Positions 11,640 through 23,284 of a DNA stretch of 64,000 bases are shown here, piece after piece. The notes below the pieces were generated by a model. That model saw only the letters and a program-made list of their open reading frames with translations, ran no database searches and was not told where the DNA came from. Position 1 is the stretch's first letter. Each line of letters opens with the position of its first letter. The position numbers and the translations under genes are program-made. Origin of the DNA: Apostichopus japonicus (Eukaryota; Echinodermata; Holothuroidea; Aspidochirotida; Stichopodidae); the NCBI RefSeq assembly GCF_037975245.1, contig NC_092576.1, forward strand, positions 25,185,611 to 25,249,610, given 5' to 3'.

Positions 11640-12355
11640 AGACAAAGGAAACCAAAGGGGAAAAAAAGTTGTTTTTTTTTAAGTTGACTCTTGAAAATAC
11701 AAAGAGAGAGCAGGAGCGTTCTGAATTATATGAAGGGGAGCTATGAGGTATATGAACAATACCTAGTTATTTAATTGCCTGACAATTTCTTTCTAGTTTA
11801 AATTTTAGGTTTTAACATCTAGAAAACCCGTGAAGTGTATCTTTAATTTAGAAATGTAGGAGTATGTTCATCCTGTCACGCAGTCTTCTACTGTTGATGC
11901 ATAAAATGTATATTTAAGGGTGGGGGGGGGCAAGTTTTAAAATGTAACGAAACGCTCAAATTTAGTGCATGTTCATATGCTTATAATTTTTACTACGTTC
12001 AACTTGATGAATGGCAAAAAAGAAACAAATATAGCGTACAACACAGCTTGTAACAGCTCCACAGTGTATGGTACAAGCCAGCCCTGTTCAGCGACTAACG
12101 CGGCGGGATCGATTAGGCTGGTGTCACTTGTGTTTTTTTTTTTTGCGCATGAATCATTCGGAATCATTCAGGCTTTGTCTAGTTATAGTGGTCGCAACTG
12201 TAGAATCGTTAAGGTGTATAACCTGATCGTTGATTGTTAGTAATACAATCTATAACATTTCAATGTTAAACCAAAATAAGAGAATGTTTAAAAGTACGCC
12301 AGGCCCTCTTACTTTTACACAATTTAATGTTGTTATGATTGTTCTTATTATTGTA
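11640..12355. other. stretch without a recognised gene
   Basis: A G9 run lies at 11922-11930. The 11965-12240 forward frame has no recognisable domain. Confidence 0.5.
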
Positions 12356-12357
12356 AT

Positions 12358-12615
12358 GTTGTCAGCAGTAGTAGCAGCAGTTGTCATTTTCAGTAGTAGA
12401 AGTAGTGGTAGTTAGTAGAAGTAAGTAGTAGTGATTAGCAGGTAGTAGAACTACTAGTAGTAGTTAGTAGTAGCAATATCATTATTAATCGTAGCAGTAT
12501 CAGTAGTAGCAGCAGTAGGAATAGCAGTAATGGTAGCAGTGGTAGTGATAATAGTAGTAGTAGCAGTAATATCAGAAATAACAGTAATAGTAGTAAAAGC
12601 AGTAATAGCAGCATT
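12358..12615. repeat. imperfect AGT/AGC/ATA trinucleotide block
   Basis: About 255 bases of interrupted GTA/GCA trinucleotides ('agtagtagcagcag' and variants) with ATC and AAT substitutions. Stop codons in the AGT-type frames argue against a polyserine-coding exon. Confidence 0.92.
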
Positions 12616-12619
12616 ATAA

Positions 12620-13845
12620 TATGGTAAGTTAATGATACTTAAATAGCTACCTCAACAACATACTCTGTTTCTGTTATCTCCCGTCTAGTACCAGGGTACT
12701 GCAAATAGAAAGCAAATTAGATGACGATCAGGCCAATGAATAGACATATAATGGCGTCATTCGATAACCGATATTAAAAATATAAAGGAAATACTTGACA
12801 AAGATTCTTAAAGGGCAAAATCCTTTGAGATAAGATACAATATATATAATTTCTTTCATATTGTAAGCATATCATGCCATTAGATTAAGAGGGATACGAG
12901 GAATTTGGTACGAAGACTAGCTGTCATTGATGGAAATTAAATGTCAGGACATCTTTTAAGGGAATGTAGAAGGCGCTAACTACCATTTAACATCCCAAGT
13001 GAGGATTTTGGATCAGTGTGAAAATTCAACCTATATTGTCTGTGGGTTCATATGCGTATGAGTACATCTGTTGTCTTTCTTCTTATTTTTCTTAAAACCA
13101 TGTAAGTTAAGTACTTTCCACACTTGAATGCAAACAGTAATAAAACAATTAAGACATAATGCTTCTTCTCCCCCCCCCCACCCTATTAACCGAGTTTTGT
13201 CTATGTCAGGTAAGTTACTAATACTTGAGAAAAACATGTATGTCTGTTGGTGTTGATGGTATAGGTAGTGGATGGGTATCCCTCAGACAGACTTAAAATA
13301 TGTTAGGTCGAATATCAAAAAGCAAATGTCACAATCAAACATAATTGACATTTCAGAAAATATTAAGAAGTGTGGTAGGATGGCGACAGATAATTTCGGC
13401 ATTGCACTCATAATTAAGAAACAGAAAACACTATCATGTGGTATGGTATGGTGAAGAACGATTGTGCGATATCAAGGGTTGACAAATGTCCTAATATGTT
13501 AAAGTTGCATGCCCACATTACTGTAAAAGAAGGAGCAGACGTATGTAGGATTATCATTTGCTTAAACAACATAAAGTCAGACAGTCAGTCGAATAGGTTT
13601 GGGGATTGTTTCCGTAAAACTTCCGTCACTGTAAATCAAAAAGTTGCTGAAACACCGATATTTCAATTCTATATAATGATCCCACTTTTAAATTTCAATT
13701 AAATATTTTGAAATTTAATTTCAATGAATTAGTACAAATATAGAATAGCTGAGCGTCACTAATCCTGGATCATTTGAGAACTATATGTTTGGGATTAGAA
13801 AACCTTCTTAACGCCTCGAGATTTAAAGTACGTTTACATTCGCAT
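12620..13845. other. stretch without a recognised gene
   Basis: Contains a C10 run at 13170-13179. Forward frames at 13272-13702 lack a domain or splice support. Confidence 0.5.
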
Positions 13846-13849
13846 ACTT

Positions 13850-14168
13850 AGTTTAATTCGACGATATATTCGATGTTTCTTTCGATAAAAATCCTCTCAA
13901 TTTCATTGCTTGATGTGATACGCCTGTATATTCGATTTAATACGTGAATATACTCGATTAAACACGCATATTGAATCGAACTGATGCGAGGGTAAACTCG
14001 GAATAATACGAAGATAAATTTGAATTAACATATATTTTCGACTTAATCCGTCTCTATATTGCAATTGACAGGCCTATATATCCTTACTAATACGCCTCTA
14101 TATTCGATTTAATGCCATCTTATATATAAATAATATATATAGGCGTACATAGTCGATTTAGTATGCGG
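13850..14168. repeat. worn ~27-bp minisatellite ('TATATTCGATTTAATACG')
   Basis: The word 'tatattcgattt' with an adjoining 'aatacg' or 'acgcct' recurs near 13865, 13927, 13950, 14035, 14098 and 14150, with many substitutions. CpG-bearing TCGA and TACG words are unusually frequent for this AT-rich window. Confidence 0.65.
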
Positions 14169-14169
14169 G

Positions 14170-17100
14170 CTTTTGTGCCACACGGCTTGCTATAACTGGA
14201 GGGATGTTCTTAAGATAGGGCAAGAAATACTTTTCTGGCGCTAAATTTTTCTAACATATACGTAGCTGCTCTCATCAACACCCAACACTCTCTTCACGCG
14301 ATGAAACTTCGAGCTGCCGGACTTGTCCGGGTATTCGAGCGACAAAGGGGAGTTTCTTACAAAGTAATATGAACTTGGCAATCAATAAAAATATAATATA
14401 TGGTTTGCTATATAATTATGTTTTTTAAAGTTATACGGTACCAATTGCATTTCGTACTCCTGATTAATAAGATTAATTAGATCAATTTGATTACTTAGAA
14501 ATAGTGAAGTTGATGATGACAGGTCTTATTTACTTTTCGATTGCTTGTTAACCATAATCAGTAATATCATGGGAACATGTCAAGGCGACGGAAAATTAAG
14601 AACATATTGGACTGATTAATATCGTAGTATCATCGAAGAGACCATCAAGTCGAGGCATGTATCCTAGAATTATCAATACCAGTCCTCAATAAAGCTTAGA
14701 AGTTTTGTAGGGTCATCCACATAAAACTGGCTCAAAACAATACTATGTATGTGCATTTCAATTCCCTAAGTGTTCAGAAAGATAACAAACAAACACAAAA
14801 CGAAAACATAGGGTCTAGACAATTTTCGGAGTATGCTAATATTATTCAAACATTTCTCCCGCTCACTTTCGTTTATGTTTATTGCTTTCTTATTGATTCA
14901 TATATATATAGTGATCAACATCCTGCAAGGAATATTTATATCACAAAAGTTGCTGTATACGAACACACGCTCGGTGAACAGTGAAATATAACATTTTGTT
15001 TACGATAAGACTATCGAAACGAGAGATGAAGCAGATTGTTGTATACTCACCATCCAAAGACCGGATTGAAGGTTTAGTTTATACCCCATCCAGTCGACTA
15101 GATTGAAGAGGACACAAGACAATTAATAACAAAATTTATGAATATCAACGTATTGTTATTTGTTTCAAATGTATTGGGAAGAAATCACCAAAGATCTTCA
15201 ATTCAATTAGACGGCACGAGTTTTCTTGGTCATGCACCTAATCATAAAGTTTAAATGTGATTGGATTTACATTATAGGAGGCTTTCGCGACCCAATCTTT
15301 CTAACAATGTTGATCTTTGGCCCTCAAAATGTGATCTTTAACCTCGATTGAATTTTGGGCCCCACCCTTAACACTTAAATATGTCCTACTTTAAAATTCG
15401 TCAACATTATCTACATATCGTGTGGTTTTATTTCTTCCCTACACAATGACAAGCAGAAAATGATTAAAAAGCAGTTCTTAAGTTTCTTAATCTTTCAGAT
15501 TTTTTTCCATAATGGCATCAATCACGTACGCACGAATTACATGGTCAAGCACCTACCCACCCAATTGATCCGACTTACGAACTTGGAGGACAAACATTTT
15601 GCACATTTTCAAATACAATTCGACATTTCTGAAGTGCACTATCTCACCTCCCTTTACATTGCATGTACGGTGATGAGATAATGATAAGTAGCCGTATTGA
15701 ACTTTACTAAGTTGTTTAATGAAGCTAATCAATTTCAATAAAATAACAGATGTCCACTCCGTTTGTCCGCACTGAAGTATTTTTTTTTTCTTTGCAGAAA
15801 AAAATTACTCAAGAAAAAGAAAACGTCACAACTGAACTACTAGTATCAAGCAGCTTCAATCGGGGTGTGCACAGGATGGAGAACAGTTGCTCTATATATA
15901 TATGGATGGAAGCCTCACTTTGTGTTATAAACGGCATGTTTTTTTCTAAATATAAGATAAACAGTTTAACACCTAGACACCATTGAAATATTCTTCTGGT
16001 TCAAATAATCGGGGATCAAATAACTTTCAAATTTTTTACTACCGATATTTTCTCGTTTGTTTTTTTAATATTGGAGGTATGAAGAATTCAACCGCATTAA
16101 GGTGATTACCTTTCCACCCCATCTTGTAAATGCAATCACCCTATTATCTAGAAAGCCGTTGTTATGTGTAATAATGGACCCAAAATGTAATCTTTACCAG
16201 GTATGTAATAAATTTTGATGCAAAATTTGATAAACTTTTAACGAGGTATGTAAAAACTTGTTTACACAAAATGTTTTAAAAAAAATTAACAAGAAATATA
16301 TCAATGCAAAACGTAATACCTTTTGTTCATGACATTCTTTCGAACCTTTTCTTTTGGATGGACGTCATAAATTACGCATTTTAATAACCATATCTCCGTT
16401 TGGTCGTACAACAAAACACAGAATTAAGGGTTATATATATATATAACGGTGAAGCCAGTCTTGACCGAATCTGAAGTACACTGTTTATTATCCGAAGTAG
16501 TGATTGAATCTACGGTAGGCCCACTCATGGGATTACATGCATAGGCCTAAAAGGCGATCCTGAATCCCCACACCCCGCCCTTCCCCAACCTAGTTCTCTC
16601 AGTTGCAAACCTGCTCACTTTTGGTTATATCTGAGGCAATTGTTCTGGGCAATTTGGAAAAGTTAGGGCGGTTTGGGCAAGTTTCTGGGTAACCTGAAGA
16701 AAATTGGTAGTCATACAATATATTCCATAGAACTAGGAAATGGCTCCTGGCCAATCCGTAAAGTTACGTTTAAGTGGGGTTTTTTTTAAAATATTTTGAG
16801 CAATAGAAAACTATTCTTTTTTGAAAACAAACAAACCATTTTAATAACTCATATCTTAAGACATCATATTATTAACTACCGGTAACCAGTAGAAGTCGAT
16901 CCTACCTAATCTATTAAAATATATGTTTTCAAGCAAACAACCGTTTTAAACTCATATCTTAAGTGACCATCTTCGAAGATACTGTCCTATTAGAAAGACT
17001 TAAAGAGTAACGAGAATCGAGTAACAAACATAAAAAACTTCCGTCTATTACTCAACTATTTTGTGTTTGTTTTTTGTAAGTATTGATCTTCCAGGAGATT

Positions 17101-17225
17101 CTGAACTATCCATATTGGCAAGTAAAAAGCTAAGCCAAGTATAATACTATATTGCATGAATTATCAATCTCCGCAACTCTATAACTGCGTCACCCCTCTC
17201 TCCGTTAATAACAGTCGCGTATCCA
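14170..17225. other. long stretch without a recognised gene
   Basis: Weak internal repetition near 16185-16320 ('caaaat...ggtatgtaa' words). No splice-bounded exon recognised. Confidence 0.5.
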
Positions 17226-17237
17226 GAGGGTCGTTGT

Positions 17238-17396
17238 AAGAAAAAGAGGAGAGAAAAAAAGAGAGAAGGAAAACAGGGGGGAAAGGGGGAAAGTAGGGGA
17301 GAAAGGAAGGGAAAAGAAAAAGAAGAAAGAGAGAAAAAGACGAAACGGAGGGAGCAGAAAAAACGGCAAGAAATCGGGGAGAGAAAGAGGACTAGT
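17238..17396. repeat. homopurine tract (GA-rich)
   Basis: 17295-17340 is purine-only (46 bases). From 17238 to 17340 only two pyrimidines interrupt, and a purine-rich tail follows. Such tracts can adopt triplex (H-DNA) structures. The minus strand resembles the pyrimidine-rich 3' regions of the Penelope-like copies at 23.3 and 30.8 kb in composition, but I saw no shared ordered words. Confidence 0.8.
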
Positions 17397-17448
17397 GACA
17401 TTATTACAGGGCTGATCCGTAATATATGCACAGGGTAGCCAGTGATGG

Positions 17449-17500
<52 letters not shown>
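17449..17500. repeat. (TA)n microsatellite
   Basis: About 26 uninterrupted TA units, directly abutting the perfect inverted repeat at 17501-17537. Confidence 0.97.
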
Positions 17501-17503
<3 letters not shown>

Positions 17504-17537
17504 ATGTTAATGCAAATGAATATTGCATTAACATAAA
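17501..17537. other. perfect 15-bp inverted repeat with a 7-base loop
   Basis: TTTATGTTAATGCAA at 17501-17515 pairs exactly with 17523-17537 around ATGAATA. The left arm and loop include the POU octamer ATGCAAAT (17511-17518 region). It could be the end of a small palindromic transposon whose other part was eroded, or a chance snap-back. The exact 15/15 match makes chance unlikely. Confidence 0.75.
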
Positions 17538-17738
17538 GTCTGTTCAAAGTATCTCTTTCGAGATCCGGCTTTAGGAATCACAAATGATTTTCGAGTTGGT
17601 TAGCATCATGTCTGATCTCTAGAGTAAGGCAAAATATGTCACCAAAAACAGAACTAGTATTGTTCGATACAGGTGACAAACGCCTACAGTGGAATTACGA
17701 TCTTCCTTACCGGTTTCGAACCTCTGGACATACAATCA

Positions 17739-17811
17739 GCGTCCATAGCCTAGTGGTTAGGGTGTCCGCGTACAGAGCGGGAGGCCCGTGGTTCGAATCC
17801 CGGTGGAGGCT
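17739..17811 (+). tRNA. tRNA-like Pol III unit (pseudo-tRNA or SINE head)
   Basis: A 73-base cloverleaf can be drawn. The acceptor stem (17739-17745 with 17804-17810) has 6 of 7 pairs. The D stem GCCT/GGGT has two wobble pairs. The anticodon stem TCCGC/GCGGG has one wobble. The T stem has five pairs once T17789 is treated as a bulge. Box A is 17746-17756 and box B GGTTCGAATCC is 17790-17800. The anticodon position reads ACA (17772-17774), which would be Cys UGU, but normal Cys tRNAs use GCA. The bulge, the G-G mismatch in the acceptor and this anticodon argue for a pseudogene or a SINE head rather than a working tRNA. A T6 run follows 6 bases later. No CCA is encoded, as expected in animals. 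Confidence 0.55.
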
Positions 17812-17816
17812 GAAAG

Positions 17817-17822
17817 TTTTTT
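17817..17822 (+). terminator. Pol III T6 terminator
   Basis: Six T residues begin 6 bases after the tRNA-like unit. T4 or longer ends Pol III transcription, so the unit would give a discrete short RNA if active. Confidence 0.55.
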
Positions 17823-17857
17823 CACTGTTCTTGATTTTCCAACTCATTACGATTTTC

Positions 17858-17861
<4 letters not shown>

Positions 17862-17909
<48 letters not shown>

Positions 17910-17976
17910 ATATATAATTTAATTATAATATAATTATAATATAATTAATTATAATATTAATATTTATGTTATATAT

Positions 17977-18062
<86 letters not shown>

Positions 18063-18076
18063 CATAAATATTAATT
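17862..18076. repeat. compound TA/ATTA tract with a ~120-bp palindrome
   Basis: (TA)n blocks alternate with 'aattataata' words. The 15-base arm ATTAATATTTATGTT at 17956-17970 is exactly complementary to 18061-18075, and the TA-rich DNA between them is itself largely self-complementary. The whole segment can therefore extrude as a cruciform. Poly-Ile/Tyr frames on both strands come from it. Confidence 0.88.
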
Positions 18077-18079
18077 GCG

Positions 18080-21000
18080 ACATAACATATCCTTCCTATT
18101 ATCTTAACTCTATTTTGTTGGTTTTTTTTTTTTTTGCTCAATTCATTGCTCACCTGTCCAAATCAACTTTCTGTCCATCTGTGTGTGTATGTGCTCAGCT
18201 CTTAGTTTTTTTGTTTTTTTTTCAATTAGCCTGTTGAACACCCTGCTTTGATCGAATGTTTTGGCACTCTGACTTGTAATTATTAACATGTATGGGCTTT
18301 TAAATTAAATAATCATAAGTTATGAAGTAATTTCATATAGTTTAACTTTCAAGAACTTCCGGCTGTAAGGTTTTAAGTGATGGCTGATTAAATCCGATGT
18401 GTAGTTCCATTTTACGGAATTTTTAAGTATTTGTTAAGTGACATTGTAGATAGATATAGATACAAATATAGCATCTTTAGCTAAATTTGGTAAGAAGAAT
18501 ACAAAATTCCGTAATGGACGAAGTAAGTGTTTTATTTTGTAAATAAGGAATCTATAGTGTCATGATTGGTTATTGGTCTCCTCTTTTGATATTAAGGGTT
18601 CTAAATATCTAGCGTACACTTTTTGAGATCCAGTCATTGCTTCATTACATAGCATTATACCCTAAATTTCATTTGTTTTCAACCACACCGTTACACATTA
18701 TTATCAATAATGTTCAACGGCGTATGGAAAGCGTGCATTTATGTATGTGTTTATGTAGGATGTTGGAAGACAACGACAGTGGTGAAATATCAAAGCAGTG
18801 GTAAAAACATTTGGACAGAGACGAAACCATGGTTTATATAGTTTAACCTAAAAACTTTGCTCATTCGAACCGCATCGAGCTCCAAACATAATGTTCGATT
18901 TGTCGTGCATGGTGAATACTTAATAATGACAAGGATTTGCTCCTGATATAGTCTACATTGTTTATATAAGAGATAAATCAAGTGTTATTTGAGGTTTACC
19001 AGGTATTCTTACGGAATTCTTCAATTCCATAATTAAATATATTCAGACCGGACATATTTGTTTTCCTGGATGATTTTTCATATACACATAATTATGTTCT
19101 GAAGTACTTTTTATTTAAGGGGTGTGGGTAGGGTGGGGAAATACGAATGAAAGAAGGAAAATGTTTATGGACAAACTACATCGATTAATTTGTATTTCCT
19201 TGTCTGCCAATATTCAAATAATTCACATGAGATTCTTTAATATCCATCTGATGCCATTTAATTAGTTGACTGGTCAGTCTCCGCTAAGAAAATTTTACTT
19301 GTAAGAATCATCATTCATGATGTTCGGATGTTCAATATATTAATTTAGATGTCTACTTAATTCAATGTACTGAAAGTGAGCTGATTATTTAATTTCATTG
19401 ATAAACAAGAACGTAATTATAATTTACTACGATGAATGGAAACCTTCACGATAAAAAAGACGACGTCTATGTCTCAAGTGGTGATTGTCTGATCAATCGA
19501 TTGACGTTACATGAGCTTTTATATACTGTACCTTCCACTTTCTTCGACTTTAATATTGAAGGAATAAACTAAGCAGGGATAGACTGAGGTAACAGACATT
19601 CGTATAACCTATGAAATAAAGAAGAAAACGAAGCAGTCAAGAATGTAAAATCATTAAAGACCTGTTTACGACAGCTTTCAGAATACTCGTCTCGACAAGC
19701 ATGGTAATTAGTGAAAACAAAACATGTTATATATGATATGTAAGCACCATAATTTGTTTTAATCCATTCTCACAAAACAATTGATGCACGCCAGTATCCG
19801 ACATAAAAGCGAAACTTGTAAAGCTAATAAAAGTAATTTGTTAACATAACCCACATTCTATTAAAGGTCGTATTTTGACAGTAACATGTTTGCTTTTATT
19901 GTTCAGTGTTTCACTGTTAGTAGCATTAATGATTGGCTGCTTTGGCAACTCATGTGATACAAATTGGGGATATTTATTCCAAATAAAGTAATAAACGAAA
20001 CGATTTTGCGCCAGTCCCTTATGTGTAAGCCGTTCTCCTTGCGTGAAAGGCAATTGAATTTCACGAAGTAGAATTTAATTATACTTATTTTGATTTTTAT
20101 TATACTTTCTTAAGTAAAACATAGGCCAATACTGTTTAATTTTACCAGTGTGTGCATATGTTATAAATACATATTATGTCAACGAGCTGTGAACGGAATG
20201 GTGAACTCAAGATTAACTAAAAAACAAATCATATTTTATAACAAGACGGTATTATTTATGTAAAGGAAATTGTGACTACTTGAAATTCAATATCTCTGCC
20301 TGGAATGATATGCTAGTGCAGCTGGGATTAATTTTCACATATTGTTATGATTACAAATAAATATTAAAGAAATTGTTTGAGCGGTTGTACGTATGATAAT
20401 ACACGGTTATCCGTTAAATCTCGACAGTTGGTCATTAATTCTATGTCATAGCATTGTTTACTAATTCATTTAGATAACTCCATTCGATGTTTTCTTTCAA
20501 TCAGACGATACAACGCACATATTGCCCATTATTCCAGATATATCAAATTATTGAGTGATTCACTACCTGGATGAGTACAACTATTAGGTCCGTGGTTTGT
20601 TCGCTTAATCAATTGATGATCAAATTCACATATGACAACATATTTTTCCTTAAATTCCTGTTTGCGTTTCTCGTCACCGTGTCACTCGTTATTTTAGTTT
20701 AATTTACGACGATCTGTAAGGAAAACGAATCGCTAACGCATTGGGATAGCCTTGGTTAAGTGAACAAAATCGATTTAAGGAAAAGCTTTCAAAGAACATA
20801 ACCGATGATGCCAATTACTACAATTTTGGTCATCTAATATTAGCTCAGAACGGTAAATTCTTGAAATTATAGATATCATCACCCATACTAAATCTATTCC
20901 AGTTCATTCTCATTTTAAAAATAATTTAGAATTGAAAAACAATTGTTACTCAAAAGAGGCTTCGAATAGATAATTGCAGTATTACGCTTCACGCTATTTC

Positions 21001-21915
21001 GAATAGATTTCTCTATGGTAACGTGGGCAGAGTGATACATGAAGGGTTATTACGAATAATAGATAAGAAAAAATCAAACAATGGAGTGTTGGTGATAAAG
21101 AGAGTAGTTTGAAGGGCTCTTTTAATAAAGGCATTTGAAACATCTCCCTACAAATACATTCAAAATATACAAAATACATACAAAGATATAAGCAAACAAG
21201 TAACACTTTCCACATGATGCAAGAACAATATCATGTAGTACTGCAGCAGTATAGGACAAGACCTTTTCTGTCAAAAAAAGAATTGTCTTATAGATGAAAA
21301 CACAAACGTTTGATTCGTGGTATATTAGTCTTATGTTGTTATATTTTACCAAAAAGCAATTTTCGGTGTAGTATACACTGTATACAAGATAACACATACA
21401 CCTTGACTATCTATTTAACGTGGCAAAACGTTTGGTAGTTAGAAAAGAACGAAGCTACTATAGAACCACCAATGATGTTATTTGTCATTTCATTTGGCTG
21501 AATTTTCGTGAGTTGTTTGTGGAGGTTTTAATAAATGCAATCATATTTAATAAACTTGAAAGTCATGTAAAGTCACGTGAGGTCTTTTTCTGACAGCATA
21601 AAGAAATGCTACTGCTCCTAGATCTTCAATTCAGATGACATGTTGTAGATATAACGTTTGAATGGAGGTATACCAAATTTTTCAGGGAATATATTTTTGT
21701 TGGAACGTGAGGGCCCAAAACAGGACGATATGTAAAGTGTTCACTTATAATGAAATGTAGGTCACGGATCATATGCAATGATCATGAAATTTGTTTTTAA
21801 ACTTTTGAAATTTCAAGTGACCAGTATTTGTTTTGGTGTGAGTATCAAAATGACATCCATTTTCATTTTGGGAAATAATACCCCCGTGGAAGATTTGAAA
21901 AAAAGTCAAATATTA
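18080..21915. other. long AT-rich stretch without a recognised gene
   Basis: Only short frames without motifs. No convincing exon. Confidence 0.5.
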
Positions 21916-21917
21916 CT

Positions 21918-22200
21918 TGTTATTCAGCCTTGCTATATAGTTTGATGTCATTCTCCGTGAAAGGAATATTTGATAGATTTGCAGTTTTAACTTGTTCAAC
22001 AGCTAGTGTGGGGAAGGCGACATGTGAGAATGACCTATGTTGGAGCCGATTTCCGCTCTTCAACATCTCTCTGTGGTACGTTGATTGTGAATAGTTTGCA
22101 GCTCGTTTCATTATTGTATGAGTGCAACATTCGTGACCAATTTCTGTGTTAGCACAATTCAAACGTGATATACACAACGTGTTAGCAAATTTAGCAGAGG
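21918..22200 (-). CDS. possible coding fragment or terminal exon, unrecognised
   Basis: An open minus-strand frame of about 90 codons ends at a stop near 21920. Its composition is protein-like: a CISRLNC...HECC cysteine/histidine cluster early (C-x6-C and HECC-x-H), then a charged amphipathic middle, and no low-complexity run. I do not recognise a family. No strong splice acceptor is visible upstream; 'ttgtgctaacacag' near 22150 is the best weak candidate. It may be a decayed transposon gene or chance. Confidence 0.2.
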
Positions 22201-22204
22201 AATC

Positions 22205-23280
22205 ATTGTTTACCTTTCATTTCATTGTTACATAAATAAAAAATGTAAATAGTGCATAAACTGTTGTTTCTTTGTTCTTCTTTTTTTCAATTGGGGATAG
22301 TTTATCCCAAGTGACACTAATACTATAAAAATACGTACGAAGTACGAATACTAACAAGGGGAATTTTGTATACACCCTACAGTACTTAGGGCTAACACCC
22401 GTTGAAATCGGTCATTTGGGGAAATAGTCACCCGAATTCAGTATATTTAGTGGCGCAATTCGAGGAAACTCATTTCTGAATTATGAAAACGCTGGTTATT
22501 GAACGCAATTCTCATGCTATGATCATGTGTCGCATTTTTTTTTTACTCCCATGTAAAACAATTGCTATCCATTGATGAAATCCGATGGTTACGCAACATA
22601 TTAGCTAAACGATCTAAGGCATCGGCGTGGTGATGCCATGTTTAAGTATAGTATAGTGCGATAGTGTCTTATCTCTTATGGCGCTTGCTAAGATAATACT
22701 GTTTAAACTATACCCCCCTCCCCCCGAAAATCTTTGGAATTTATATATTTTATTTAAGTCTTGCCATTGTGATAACGCTTCTCAATTAGATAAGTTTCAG
22801 ATATTTGTTATTCCTTTGTCGGTAAAAAAATAATGAAACAAAATATGACATTAATGTCTGCCTTTTACTTGTCTTCCATTATACCCCTATATTCAATGTA
22901 ATGTAATTGTTTCATGTTTGTTAATTTCTAACGTTTTGTATTGTCATCTGCGAGAACACTATTTTAAGCAAATATTTAAGCAAAGATTCAAGAGAATGTT
23001 GCTTTAACAAGCTGTGACACCGGAAAAGCGTTTCGTCTTATTGTACACTGCAAGGTGTCTTCAGTTATTACGTTGGACAAAACATAGCAGACATGATATA
23101 TAAAAACATAATAATGAATAAGATCACCGGGTAATTAGGTATGTTGACATTTCCAATAACACGACGAGTTAAGACAGGTTTTAAATCTTAGAAGTGGCTT
23201 TGGTATTTGAGGTAATGGATGCAAAACAAGTGGAGTTTTCTGTTAATCAATGAAGCCGTTAATATTGAGAATGGAATCCA
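22205..23280. other. stretch without a recognised gene
   Basis: Nothing seen apart from short homopolymer runs. Confidence 0.5.
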
Positions 23281-23284
23281 GATT

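Noticed and set aside
12358-12615. possible polyserine or polyvaline coding tract
   Set aside because: Trinucleotide frames contain stops and the units are too irregular. Better explained as a microsatellite.
17147-17431. minus-strand frame of Ser/Phe/Leu/Pro repeats
   Set aside because: It is the complement of the homopurine tract: low complexity, no gene.
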